Positions 33,178 to 42,224 are shown, counted from the stretch's first letter. The stretch: 58,152 bases of DNA from SIG565 sp045656145 (GCA_045656145.1 JAZOQP010000005.1:1-58152); one strand, 5' to 3'. Made by a program: numbers and translations. Notes: generated by a model not told the origin, from the sequence alone.

Positions 33178-34014
33178 TTAAGCAAACAAAAATGGCTTTC
33201 TTCCACTCGTGTTTATTTCACTTATAAATGTGAAACCTGCATTTTTATCATTTTTTAAATCGGAATTTAGGCTTGCGGTAACGACCGCTAACTTTTCCAT
33301 ATTTTTGCCGGCAAAGCAACAGCTTGCCGGGATATTTGCAGAAACGGATATATATTCTTTAATCTGCATATCGGCAGTATCAACAACGGCAATATGCCCC
33401 TTACCCCAACAAGCAACATAAAGAAAACCGTTTTGCCCGATTGTGAAGCCATCCACTCCGGGAACTGACACTTCTCTACCCGAAAACTCAATACTTCCAT
33501 TTTGTTTATCAAAATGATATTCTTTAATAATACCCGTATCGCTATCGGTATGATAAAAATATTTTTCATCTATAGACCATTCCATACCGTTAGAAAGGCG
33601 CAAATTATCGAGTAATATTTTTACATTACCCTTAGCATCAATGCTATATAACTTTCCATCTATTATATCGGAAACGCCAACTCTTTTGCTGCTTTGTGTT
33701 CCAATATAAAATCTTCCATCGGGGCCCACCTTAGCATCGTTGCCGTATTTGATTAATTTGCAAAGTGGAGTTCTTGAATTATCGGAATTTAAAATATATG
33801 CTCCATCTTGACAGGAAACGAGCATTTCGCCTTTCTTCCCGAAAGCAATAGCTGCAACAATAAATGGCAGTTTTCTAACAGACACTTCTTTTTTGTAGAT
33901 ATCCATTATAAGTATTTCATTGCCTAATGCGTTTACTTGATATAATTTCTTATCAAAACAATTCCAAATAGGGCCTTCTCCAATAATACAGTGTCTTGAA
34001 GATAATATTTCCAT
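33178..34014 (-). CDS. SMP-30/gluconolactonase-family sugar lactonase
   Basis: 278 aa, six-bladed propeller family. Metal ligands can be placed: Glu13 in IGEGPIWN, Asn in LSNGMEWS and Asp in VDGFTIGQNG, as in SMP-30/gluconolactonases that bind Ca/Zn and hydrolyse aldonolactones. It would open a sugar lactone to the free acid. It begins 2 nt after the glycyl radical enzyme stop, so co-production is nearly certain. The lactone could be gluconolactone, galactonolactone or another sugar acid. Confidence 0.85.
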   Translation of the reverse strand: MEILSSRHCIIGEGPIWNCFDKKLYQVNALGNEILIMDIYKKEVSVRKLPFIVAAIAFGKKGEMLVSCQDGAYILNSDNSRTPLCKLIKYGNDAKVGPDGRFYIGTQSSKRVGVSDIIDGKLYSIDAKGNVKILLDNLRLSNGMEWSIDEKYFYHTDSDTGIIKEYHFDKQNGSIEFSGREVSVPGVDGFTIGQNGFLYVACWGKGHIAVVDTADMQIKEYISVSANIPASCCFAGKNMEKLAVVTASLNSDLKNDKNAGFTFISEINTSGRKPFLFA

Positions 34015-34016
34015 AA

Positions 34017-36254
34017 CTAATTAAGCCCCTCTGCTCGAAGGATATAGGCATCCTGCTCTTTTTTATCCATATTATTCCAAAGCGTATTCCAACCGCAAAC
34101 TCTAACCTGAAGATTTTTATATTTTTCGGGGTTATTCTGAGCTTCACGAAGTGTTCCTGCATTAAAAACGTTGAACTGAATCGATTGCCCGCCCTTTTTA
34201 AGATAGGTCATTAATAGGCCTTTGAAAACTGAAAAACCATTGTCGCCATCTATTGCACTTGGATGAAGCATTATATCTAGGCAGAAGGACTCGTGATAAG
34301 CAGAAGGATTAAGCTTGGTAGCTGATTCCACAAGGGCTGTAACGCCATTTTTATCCATACCGATAACAGGGCTTCCGTTTTTGGATAGTTCTTCTCCTCG
34401 AAGTCTGCCATCGGGCAAGGCTCCGGTGCTAGACCCCTGAATAATAAAGGCTCTGGCTGAATGCATTATAGCCTTATAAACTCCACCCTTATCATTCGGG
34501 CGGTTATTAACCTTGCTGGTAAAATATTGCGACATTGCCGCTGCATAGGTATCGGCCAGGTCATCATTGTTACCATATTTATGAGGCGAGTTCTTTATTT
34601 TAAGTCGCAAGGCTTCATAGCCTTGCCAATTATTTTTAAGAATATTTGCAAATTCATCTAAGGAAATTTCCTTTTTATCAAAAACAAATTCCTTAACCGC
34701 CATAATACTATCAACAGCACTTGCAAATGCGCAGTTAAGCATAGCATTATTACTGAACTTTACTCCGCCGCCATAGGCATCCTTGCCTTTTCGAAGGCTA
34801 TTCTCTATTGTTCCTGAATACATAGAAGATGGATTTACAAAAGCTAAGAATTTTTCTGCATCATTAGTGATTTTAATGGCGCTCTCAATCAGATATTCCC
34901 ACTGTTTTAAAAATGCAAAATAAAAATCTTCAAAGCTTTCTATTTCGGAAATATCACCTGTTTTTATTCCTACTTGTTTGTTATTTGCTACATCATAACC
35001 GTTTGTAAACACCAACTCAACAGCCTTTGCGGCATTTATATAGCCCGATGTTGAAGAAACCTCGTTTGCTCTGACACCCGTTTCATAACAACCGCGAATA
35101 TCAAAATTGAGCGCTTCTTCATAGGTTGCACCATATCCCATAACAGCCTTAATCATAGCCGGCTCACAACAGAACACAATGCTTGCATTTTTGCTGCGAA
35201 CCATTTCAAATGCTTTGTTTAAAATTTCATCAGGAGTGTTGGTGTTTATTTTCAACTGAATTTTAGGATTATAAATCCCGAGTTTATCATACACATCAAG
35301 AATATTATAGGAAAGCTCATTATATTTTGTGCTACCATCAATATTGGTACCACCAAGATAAAACGGCTGACCCCAATAATTACCTATGGCCGACCATTGC
35401 ATAAGAAAATAGGATAAGAAGTTTAGAAGTTCATCCTCAGTGTAATTGCCGCTTTCAATATCATTTTTATAAAAGAAATATAAGGTGTTATCAAGACCGT
35501 TTCCAAGCGAGCGCACCTGATAACTATCTATACTTTCCGAAACAATAAAATAAATATAAATAAGTTGTAAGGCCTCATAGAATGTGGTGGGGGCGCCATC
35601 CCGCAAATTTTTAAGGCACTTTGATATTTCTAGTGCCTTTTCAAAATCGCAATTTAAAGAGATGGTATACATTCTGTTAATTAATTCAATAATTGCGGTA
35701 TACTGAATTTCAATGCCTTCAAAAAATGCCGCCATTTCTTCGGTTAGGGTGCCTTTTTTCTTATGTTGCGCTTTATATTCTCTCGCTCTTTCAAGAATAC
35801 CTGTAAAGCCTAACTTGGTTAAGGATTCCCAATCAGGAACCACATGGTCATAATCGGTCCAAATCATCATGGCGCCCGCGCCAAAGAAATCATCTGCAAG
35901 TTTTAAGGTTTCAGGGTCTCGATATTTTCTTGATTCGCCATCCCATTTTATAAATGTGGTTCTGTTCGCTAATCTATCGAGCGAATAAAGTCCCACAAAA
36001 TAGTCATGCTCATTTATATATACTCTCTCGTTCTCCAATACATATTTTATGGCATTTGCCCTAGCAATAGGATGCGGTAAATCTTTTATCTCACTCAAAA
36101 GATTTTCGAGCCCTTTTAATATTTCCGCATCATCAAGACCGCTTTCTTCTATATACCCTATTCCGTGATATGCCATTCGGCGAAATGGATTAAATTCTTT
36201 TTCCGGATCGTGATATTTTCTTTCTATAAAATATCTATCTCTTTCATTTATCAT
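34017..36254 (-). CDS. Glycyl radical enzyme, PFL/diol-dehydratase superfamily, unknown substrate
   Basis: 745 aa from ATG 36252-36254, with AGGTGAGG upstream (a GTG four codons earlier lies in that ribosome site). A PFL-like ten-strand barrel is followed by the C-terminal glycyl radical domain. The thiyl cysteine is Cys389 in IRGCYETG; Glu391 at +2 is the position of the base in dehydratase/lyase-type enzymes (GCVE in the family form). The radical loop is VRVCGWNTLW with Gly721; W instead of the usual Y follows. Pyruvate formate-lyase's double cysteine is not present at the Cys389 site. It is first in an operon with lactonase, TIM-barrel protein, transporter and activase. Dehydration of a sugar acid is the favoured inference. 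Confidence 0.88.
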   Translation of the reverse strand: MINERDRYFIERKYHDPEKEFNPFRRMAYHGIGYIEESGLDDAEILKGLENLLSEIKDLPHPIARANAIKYVLENERVYINEHDYFVGLYSLDRLANRTTFIKWDGESRKYRDPETLKLADDFFGAGAMMIWTDYDHVVPDWESLTKLGFTGILERAREYKAQHKKKGTLTEEMAAFFEGIEIQYTAIIELINRMYTISLNCDFEKALEISKCLKNLRDGAPTTFYEALQLIYIYFIVSESIDSYQVRSLGNGLDNTLYFFYKNDIESGNYTEDELLNFLSYFLMQWSAIGNYWGQPFYLGGTNIDGSTKYNELSYNILDVYDKLGIYNPKIQLKINTNTPDEILNKAFEMVRSKNASIVFCCEPAMIKAVMGYGATYEEALNFDIRGCYETGVRANEVSSTSGYINAAKAVELVFTNGYDVANNKQVGIKTGDISEIESFEDFYFAFLKQWEYLIESAIKITNDAEKFLAFVNPSSMYSGTIENSLRKGKDAYGGGVKFSNNAMLNCAFASAVDSIMAVKEFVFDKKEISLDEFANILKNNWQGYEALRLKIKNSPHKYGNNDDLADTYAAAMSQYFTSKVNNRPNDKGGVYKAIMHSARAFIIQGSSTGALPDGRLRGEELSKNGSPVIGMDKNGVTALVESATKLNPSAYHESFCLDIMLHPSAIDGDNGFSVFKGLLMTYLKKGGQSIQFNVFNAGTLREAQNNPEKYKNLQVRVCGWNTLWNNMDKKEQDAYILRAEGLN

Positions 36255-36277
36255 TGAAACCCTCACCTCTCAAGTGT

Positions 36278-36306
36278 ATAATATGACAAAAAGATAGTGT
36301 TTTCAA
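36278..36306 (-). promoter_or_regulatory. Promoter of the glycyl radical enzyme operon
   Basis: On the minus strand TTGAAA (36301-36306), 17-nt spacer, TATTAT (36278-36283), 24 nt before the start codon. Divergent from the AraC promoter 19 bp away, so one regulator could control both. Confidence 0.65.
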
Positions 36307-36324
36307 GTAACAAAAAGAAAATAA

Positions 36325-36353
36325 TTGACTATTTCGAAACTGTTTGTTAAAAT
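36325..36353 (+). promoter_or_regulatory. Promoter of the AraC-family gene
   Basis: TTGACT (36325-36330), 17-nt spacer, TAAAAT (36348-36353). ATG 36369 follows after 15 nt with GGTGAT as ribosome site. Confidence 0.65.
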
Positions 36354-36368
36354 ATTAGCGGTGATTAT

Positions 36369-37139
36369 ATGAAAAATTTTATGAAACACGATTTTTTGAT
36401 AGGAGAAATAACCTTTGCCGATGTAGTAAAAGCGGGAACCGGTGCACTCGTTCACAAAAACCGCCAAAGCCACGGGATAGCTCTTTTCTTAGGCGGGAAA
36501 CGAACCATTTCTTTTGATAACAAAAAAATTACTGTTGGCAAAAACACCATCGTATACTTCCCAAAAGGTTCAAATTATACTATTAAAGAAACGGAATCCT
36601 TCGATTGTTATGCAATTAATTTTCAGATGCCTGATGATACAGTTTTTGAACCCTTTTCATTCAATATTATCAATGCAAACGAATATTTAGAAAGCTTCAA
36701 AAAGGCAAGAAAAATCAGAATGAAAAACGTTATCGGAAGTAACACAAAAATCAAAGCCGAGTTATACAATATCATTTATAATATGCAAACTGAGTATAGC
36801 CTACCTTATATAAATTCCGCTAACATTGAGCCTGCTATAAAATACATTCATTCTAATTATTATAAGGAAAATATCAGCATTTCCTATTTATCAAATCTAT
36901 GCAATATAAGTGAAGTTCATTTAAGAAACACATTTATCAGAAAATTTGCAGTATCTCCATTAAAATATATAAATAACCTTAAAATGTCTCGCGCAAAGGA
37001 ATTATTAAGCTCACAGTTTTATTCCATCAGTGAAGTTTGCTTTCTTTCGGGGTACAACGATGAAAGTTATTTTTGCAGAGAATTTAAAAAATATTTTGGT
37101 CAAACACCTAGCGATTTTATGAAACAAATCAGAAATTAA
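36369..37139 (+). CDS. AraC-family transcriptional regulator (divergent from GRE operon)
   Basis: 256 aa. An N-terminal cupin-like ligand domain (about 1-110: KRTISFDNKKITVGKNTIVYF) is joined to a C-terminal pair of helix-turn-helix motifs (about 160-255: ISYLSNLCNISEVHLRNTF, then SISEVCFLSGYNDESYFCREFKKYFG), the AraC/XylS DNA-binding domain. Its gene shares a 115-bp divergent promoter region with the glycyl radical enzyme operon, so it is the likely activator of that operon with a sugar-derived inducer. Target assignment is by position. Confidence 0.88.
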   Translation: MKNFMKHDFLIGEITFADVVKAGTGALVHKNRQSHGIALFLGGKRTISFDNKKITVGKNTIVYFPKGSNYTIKETESFDCYAINFQMPDDTVFEPFSFNIINANEYLESFKKARKIRMKNVIGSNTKIKAELYNIIYNMQTEYSLPYINSANIEPAIKYIHSNYYKENISISYLSNLCNISEVHLRNTFIRKFAVSPLKYINNLKMSRAKELLSSQFYSISEVCFLSGYNDESYFCREFKKYFGQTPSDFMKQIRN

Positions 37140-37153
37140 ATTACGCATAAAAA

Positions 37154-37179
37154 ATGCCTTAAGAAGATTCTTAAGGCAT
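37154..37179. terminator. Bidirectional terminator between convergent AraC genes
   Basis: Perfect 10-bp stem ATGCCTTAAG/CTTAAGGCAT with a 6-nt loop, A-tract on the left and T-tract on the right. It overlaps the last 9 nt of the minus-strand regulator. Confidence 0.8.
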
Positions 37180-37947
37180 AGTTTTTTTATATTCGGTTGG
37201 CGATATACCATAGCGTTTCATAAAAGCTCTATTAAAGGTGCGAATGGTTGTAAAACCTGAAAGATATGAAATCTCGGTTATTGAATAAGATTTATCCTTC
37301 ATTAACTCAACGGCATCATTTAGGCGCAAGGAATTAATATAATCGCAAAAATTCAAAGAAAGTTTAGAACTGAAAATATGCGAAACGGTACTTCTGCTCA
37401 ATCTCAATTCATCGGCAACCATGGTTAAAGATATATCCTCTTTATAATGCGATTTGCAAAAATCCAAAATTTTTAAAAGCGTATCATTATTAAATTCATT
37501 CTTGCCTATCTCAAAAAACCTAAGAAGTTTACCGAAAAAAGCGGTTAAATAAGCCTCAATAACAGTTGTTCTGCCATCACGCGCCAATTCTCTTTTAGCA
37601 GTTTCAATAAGATTTATTAAGCCATCATCATCCTTTAGAACAACAAGAGAAGAAACCGGAATACCATCATAAAAAACCTTATTATATCCCAATAAATCGC
37701 TCGGCTTAATTATAAGAATAAGATATTCTCCAATAATGCACTCTTCATAATAATGGACTTGATTTGGAAACACAAGGAAGAATGAGTTTTCCACTAAATT
37801 ATATTTTTTACCATCACAATATGCTACTCCGCTACCCTTTTTAACAAAAACCAATTCAATATCATCATGGATATGCGCAGAAAAATCCAAAGATGCTCTG
37901 GTTTCTAAAATAATTCTTCTTTTTATTTCTCTGAAAATCTTCTGCAT
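37171..37947 (-). CDS. AraC-family transcriptional regulator (divergent from GH3 operon)
   Basis: 258 aa from ATG 37945-37947, chosen because AAGGAGG lies 7 nt upstream; the longer frame adds 13 residues. A cupin sensor domain (HDDIELVFVKKGSGVAYCDGKK near 25-45) precedes a double helix-turn-helix C-terminal domain (DISLTMVADELRLSRSTVSHIF and SITEISYLSGFTTIRTFNRAF). It diverges from the GH3-eda-kdgK operon, whose promoter is flanked by a 14-bp inverted repeat. It probably controls that operon in response to a sugar. Together with the other AraC gene it faces a terminator. Confidence 0.87.
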   Translation of the reverse strand: MQKIFREIKRRIILETRASLDFSAHIHDDIELVFVKKGSGVAYCDGKKYNLVENSFFLVFPNQVHYYEECIIGEYLILIIKPSDLLGYNKVFYDGIPVSSLVVLKDDDGLINLIETAKRELARDGRTTVIEAYLTAFFGKLLRFFEIGKNEFNNDTLLKILDFCKSHYKEDISLTMVADELRLSRSTVSHIFSSKLSLNFCDYINSLRLNDAVELMKDKSYSITEISYLSGFTTIRTFNRAFMKRYGISPTEYKKTMP

Positions 37948-37984
37948 TTTGGCGCCTCCTTGCATTTTTTGTCTTAAATTTAAC

Positions 37985-38036
37985 ACTTTATTACTTGTAA
38001 TATAACACTATTTGCCCTAAAATACAAGTGTAAAGT
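37985..38036 (+). promoter_or_regulatory. GH3-eda-kdgK promoter flanked by inverted repeat
   Basis: TTGTAA (37995-38000), 17-nt spacer, TAAAAT (38018-38023). An inverted repeat surrounds it: ACTTTATTACTTGTA (37985-37999) against TACAAGTGTAAAGT (38023-38036), overlapping both promoter elements. Likely operator of a regulator. The same region must also carry the AraC promoter on the other strand. Confidence 0.6.
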
Positions 38037-38054
38037 TTTAAAAGGAGGTAATTT

Positions 38055-40388
38055 ATGAACGTTATTCCTAAGAAAAACTGTGTAAGGGCTGAAAAATGGG
38101 CGCGTTATAAATATAATTTAACCACTAATATTGGCGAAAATGACGCTCGCGTTACCGGCTCTAAAGAACATATTGCGCTATCCCACAAGATTGCCGCTGA
38201 AGGTATGGTTTTGCTAGAAAACAACGGTTATCTTCCCTTAAAACCCAACACAACAGTTGCTCTTTTTGGAGTTGGCAGTTTAGATTATGTTAAGGGTGGC
38301 GGCGGAAGTGGAAGAGTTTATCCCCAATATGTTAGAAATTTATATGAAGGATTCAAAACAAAAGCCGATAGAATTTCAATTTATGAGCCTCTTTCTAAAT
38401 ACTATTTTGATTATTTATCACCCATGGCAAAGGCTGTTACCGATGACCGCGATATCGTTTCGGATGAGATTGAGCTTCCAAAAGAACTTATAATAGATGC
38501 GGCAAAAAACAGCGATGTTGCAATTATTTCAATTCATAGATTTTCCCGCGAAGGTTTTGATCGCCTAAGTGAAAAAGGGGATTTTTATTTAACCGATACC
38601 GAACAAAACCTCATAAACGAAGTTACTACCACTTTTAAACACACTATTGCTTTATTAAATGTCGGCGGAATGATTGATGTTTCATGGCTTAAAGGAAATC
38701 CGAAAATTGATGCGGCTCTCCTTGTTTGGCAAGCAGGCATGGAAGGTGGCCTTGCTATAGCAGATATTCTTTGCGGAGATGTTAACCCATCCGGTAAACT
38801 TACCGATACCTTTGCAAAATCTTTTGCGGATTACCCTTGCGTTGACACCTTCCACGATAGCGAGAATTACGTTAGTTACTATGAGGATATTTTTGTTGGC
38901 TATCGTTATTTTGAAACAATTCCAAACGCCGAGAAAAAAGTAAATTATCCATTTGGATACGGTCTTTCTTATACCTATTTTGAATTAACAAAACCAAATG
39001 CCGAAATCTTAGGAGAAAAGGTTAAAATATCTCTTAGTGTTAAGAATATTGGTAAAATGGCTGGTAAAGAGGTAGTTCAAATTTATTACTCTGCCCCTCA
39101 AGGCAACCTCGGTAAAAGCAAAATTTCCCTTTCAGGTTTTAAAAAGACCAGCCTTTTGGCGCCGGGAGACACCGAAAATATTGAAATTCAATTTAATATT
39201 TCCGATATGGCAAGCTTTGATGACCTTGGCAAACTTCAAAAATCGGCATTTTTGCTTGAAAAGGGCGAATATTCTTTCTTTGCAGGAAATAATTGCCGCA
39301 ATCTTAAAAAAGCAGATTTAATATTTAAAGTTAAAGAAGATTATATCGTAACAAAGCAACTTAAAAGTAAATGCGCTCCAAACAAACTAGAAAAGCGTAT
39401 GTTATCAAATGGCGAGTTTGAAAAACTCCCCTCTTTCCCAATTAAAGATTATGATAATGTTTCAGCACCTATAAATTCTGCTAAAGCACCTGATAGCGAA
39501 AAGCCTATTATGTTCTCAGCAGTTGCTGATGGTAAAATCACGCTTGATGAATTTATTTGCCAATTAACAGATGATGAACTAATACTTCTTATGAGTGGTA
39601 TTAAAAGTCTCGGAGTTGCTAACACAGCCGGTATAGGCGGAATTGAGCGCCTTGGAATTCCCGCTTTTATGACAACCGATGGCCCCGCAGGAGTGCGACT
39701 CGAACCGCAAGTCGGCATTCCAACTACCGCCTGGCCCTGCGCTACACTACTTGCTTGCACCTGGAACACCGATTTAGCCTATGAAATGGGCAAAGCGGGC
39801 GCTTTAGAAGCCAAAGAAAATGGCCTCGCCGTTTGGCTGACTCCCGCGCTTAACATTCATAGGAACCCATTATGTGGCAGAAATTTCGAATATTTTAGTG
39901 AAGACCCGCTCGTTTCAGGCAAATTCGCTGCCGCAAAGGTTAAGGGAATTCAAAGCGTTAACACAGCGGCTTGCATTAAGCATTTTGCCTGCAACAACAA
40001 AGAAACCAATCGCAAGCTCTCAGATAGCCGAGTTAGTGAAAGAGCTCTCAGAGAAATCTATATGCGTGGTTTTGAAATTTGCATTAAAGAAGCAGACCCT
40101 TGGACTCTTATGAGCAGTTATAATCTTATAAATGGCCGAAGATGCTGCACCTCTTATGAGCAAATACAGGGCATTTTAAGGGATGAATGGGGTTATAAAG
40201 GTCTTGTTTTCTCAGATTGGTGGACTCCCTGCGAACAAAAATACTGTGTTATTTCAGGAAACGATGTTCGTATGCCTGATGGAGACCACGAAAAACTAAA
40301 AGCGGCTCTCCAGAACGGAGAACTATCCCGAAGCCATTTCGAACTTTGTGCGAAACGAATTTTAGAGTTAGCGATGAAATTCGAATAA
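38055..40388 (+). CDS. Glycoside hydrolase family 3, domain-permuted
   Basis: 777 aa, no signal peptide, so cytoplasmic. The order is reversed against the common GH3 form: the (alpha/beta)6 sandwich and fibronectin-like part come first (about 40-425), the TIM barrel last (about 495-770). Catalytic nucleophile Asp721 lies in FSDWW; KHFACNN (642-648) and GRNFEYFSEDP (608-618) are substrate-pocket motifs of GH3. Family enzymes remove terminal beta-linked glucose or xylose. ATG 38055 with AAGGAGG upstream. It heads an operon with KDPG aldolase and KDG kinase, suggesting it releases the sugar moiety of an imported conjugate. Confidence 0.9.
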   Translation: MNVIPKKNCVRAEKWARYKYNLTTNIGENDARVTGSKEHIALSHKIAAEGMVLLENNGYLPLKPNTTVALFGVGSLDYVKGGGGSGRVYPQYVRNLYEGFKTKADRISIYEPLSKYYFDYLSPMAKAVTDDRDIVSDEIELPKELIIDAAKNSDVAIISIHRFSREGFDRLSEKGDFYLTDTEQNLINEVTTTFKHTIALLNVGGMIDVSWLKGNPKIDAALLVWQAGMEGGLAIADILCGDVNPSGKLTDTFAKSFADYPCVDTFHDSENYVSYYEDIFVGYRYFETIPNAEKKVNYPFGYGLSYTYFELTKPNAEILGEKVKISLSVKNIGKMAGKEVVQIYYSAPQGNLGKSKISLSGFKKTSLLAPGDTENIEIQFNISDMASFDDLGKLQKSAFLLEKGEYSFFAGNNCRNLKKADLIFKVKEDYIVTKQLKSKCAPNKLEKRMLSNGEFEKLPSFPIKDYDNVSAPINSAKAPDSEKPIMFSAVADGKITLDEFICQLTDDELILLMSGIKSLGVANTAGIGGIERLGIPAFMTTDGPAGVRLEPQVGIPTTAWPCATLLACTWNTDLAYEMGKAGALEAKENGLAVWLTPALNIHRNPLCGRNFEYFSEDPLVSGKFAAAKVKGIQSVNTAACIKHFACNNKETNRKLSDSRVSERALREIYMRGFEICIKEADPWTLMSSYNLINGRRCCTSYEQIQGILRDEWGYKGLVFSDWWTPCEQKYCVISGNDVRMPDGDHEKLKAALQNGELSRSHFELCAKRILELAMKFE

Positions 40389-40411
40389 AATATTAAATGA
40401 AGGTGAAAGTT

Positions 40412-41062
40412 ATGAAAAATAAGGTAATTGAAGAAATAACTAAAAACAAAATGATAGTTATTGTAAGAGGAATTCCAAAAACACATCTTATTCCTTTGGC
40501 TGAAGCATTATATGATGGCGGAATTAGATTATTGGAAATTACATACAGCGCAAATAAATCGGTAAGTGATGAAGAAACTGCAGAAGGCATTAAACTTTTA
40601 GCTGAGCATTTTGAGGGCAGAATGTCAATTGGTGCAGGCACCGTTTTAACCGAAAGTCAGGTTGAACTCACCAAAAATGCGGGTGGTAAATTTATAATTT
40701 CTCCCGATAGCAACCCTGCAGTTATTAAAAAGACAAATGAATTAGGCCTAGTTTCCATTCCGGGCGCTTTAACCCCAACCGAGATTCAGATGGCTCATAA
40801 CAGCGGCGCGGATTTTGTAAAGCTCTTCCCTATCACAAATATGGGAACTGCATATGTAAAGGCTGTTAAGGCTCCGTTATCGCATATTAAATTCCTTGCC
40901 GTTGGCGGCGTTAATAAGGATAATGCTTCAGAGTTTATTAAAGCAGGTGTATGCGGCATCGGTGCCGGTGGAAACCTCGTTAATAAAGAATGGATTGAAA
41001 ACGGCGAATTTGATAAAATTACCGCATTAGCAAAAGAATTTGTTGATAATATTAAATTATAA
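40412..41062 (+). CDS. eda: 2-keto-3-deoxy-6-phosphogluconate / 4-hydroxy-2-oxoglutarate aldolase
   Basis: 216 aa from ATG 40412, with AAGGTG 7-8 nt upstream (an ATG five codons earlier lies in that site). Class I aldolase: RGIPKTHLIPLAEALYDGGI, LLEITYS (conserved Glu), SIGAGTVL, and Schiff-base lysine in ADFVKLFPI. Splits KDPG to pyruvate and glyceraldehyde 3-phosphate. It follows the GH3 gene by 24 nt and precedes KDG kinase by 12 nt, giving the lower half of a 2-keto-3-deoxy-sugar-acid route. Confidence 0.92.
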   Translation: MKNKVIEEITKNKMIVIVRGIPKTHLIPLAEALYDGGIRLLEITYSANKSVSDEETAEGIKLLAEHFEGRMSIGAGTVLTESQVELTKNAGGKFIISPDSNPAVIKKTNELGLVSIPGALTPTEIQMAHNSGADFVKLFPITNMGTAYVKAVKAPLSHIKFLAVGGVNKDNASEFIKAGVCGIGAGGNLVNKEWIENGEFDKITALAKEFVDNIKL

Positions 41063-41074
41063 AGGAGAAAACTT

Positions 41075-42097
41075 ATGAAAAGAATTATTACATTTGGCGA
41101 AATTATGATGCGCCTTAACCCCGAAGGTTATTTAAGATTTGTTCAGGCTGAAGGATTTGAGGCTAGCTTTGCAGGCGGCGAGGCTAATGTTGCCGTTTCC
41201 CTTGCAAACTACGGCATGGATGCCGCTTTCATATCTAAAGTTCCCGCCCACGAAATTGGCCAGTGCGCCGTTAACGCCCTTAGAAAATACGGTGTTGATA
41301 CAACAAAAATGGTACGTGGCGGAGATAGACTTGGTATTTACTTCGTTGAAAAAGGTGCTTCTCAGCGTGCATCAAAGGTAATTTACGACCGTGCATATTC
41401 CGCAATTCAGATGGCAAAGCCCGAAGATTTTAATTGGGATGAAATTTTTGATGGCGCCGATTGGTTCCACTTCACAGGAATTACCCCGGCACTCGGTGAG
41501 AACCTTGTTGAAATTTGTAAAGAGGCTTGCATTGCGGCTAAAAAGCGCGGCGTTAAGATTTCTTGCGATTTAAATTATCGCGGCAAATTATGGACCAGAG
41601 ACCAGGCTCGCGCTGCTATGACCGAGCTTTGCAAATATGTTGATGTTTGCATCTCTAACGAAGAGGATGCAAAGGATGTATTCGGCATTGAGGCAGAAGG
41701 CACCGATATCTATGGCGGTAAATTAAACCACGATGGATATAAGAGTGTTGCTAAGCAGTTGGCTGATAAGTTTGGTTTTGAAAAGGTTGCTATCACACTT
41801 CGTTCTTCAATTTCGGCTAGTGATTACGACTGGGCAGGTATGCTTTATGATGGCGAGAATTACTGTTTCTCAAAATCTTACCATCTCCACATTGTTGACC
41901 GCGTAGGCGGCGGCGATAGCTTTGGCGGCGGACTAATTTACGCACTTTTAAGCGGCAAGTCCACTCAGGATGCAATTGAATTTGCTGTTGCAGCATCGGC
42001 TCTTAAGCATTCTATTGAACACGACTATAATCTCGTTTCGGCTTCTGAGGTTGAAAAACTTGCCGGCGGCGATGCTTCAGGCAGAGTTCAGAGATAA
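41075..42097 (+). CDS. kdgK: 2-keto-3-deoxygluconate kinase, PfkB family
   Basis: 340 aa. PfkB features: GEIMMRLNPEG N-terminus, ASFAGGEANVAVSLANYG (sugar/glycine motif) and the C-terminal catalytic GGGDSFGGGLIYAL with the base aspartate. The family member next to eda is normally KdgK, which phosphorylates KDG to KDPG. ATG 41075 with AAAGGAG upstream. Other PfkB sugar kinases are possible, but the neighbour argues for KDG. Confidence 0.85.
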   Translation: MKRIITFGEIMMRLNPEGYLRFVQAEGFEASFAGGEANVAVSLANYGMDAAFISKVPAHEIGQCAVNALRKYGVDTTKMVRGGDRLGIYFVEKGASQRASKVIYDRAYSAIQMAKPEDFNWDEIFDGADWFHFTGITPALGENLVEICKEACIAAKKRGVKISCDLNYRGKLWTRDQARAAMTELCKYVDVCISNEEDAKDVFGIEAEGTDIYGGKLNHDGYKSVAKQLADKFGFEKVAITLRSSISASDYDWAGMLYDGENYCFSKSYHLHIVDRVGGGDSFGGGLIYALLSGKSTQDAIEFAVAASALKHSIEHDYNLVSASEVEKLAGGDASGRVQR

Positions 42098-42141
42098 CCA
42101 GCTACTAAATGTTTAAATACCTATAAAAACAAAAGGAAGAG

Positions 42142-42166
42142 CTTGATGGTAATTTACACCATCAAG
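42142..42166 (+). terminator. Terminator of the GH3-eda-kdgK operon
   Basis: 9-bp stem CTTGATGGT/ACCATCAAG followed by TTCTTCTTTCTTT, 45 nt after the kdgK stop. Confidence 0.75.
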
Positions 42167-42224
42167 TTCTTCTTTCTTTACCATAACCGCCTAAACGGTT
42201 GACTAAACTTATTTTTACACCATG

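Noticed and set aside
34017..36254. GRE considered as pyruvate formate-lyase
   Set aside because: The adjacent active-site cysteine pair of PFL is not present, the sequence has GCYE instead, and the operon contains sugar lactonase and transporter genes.
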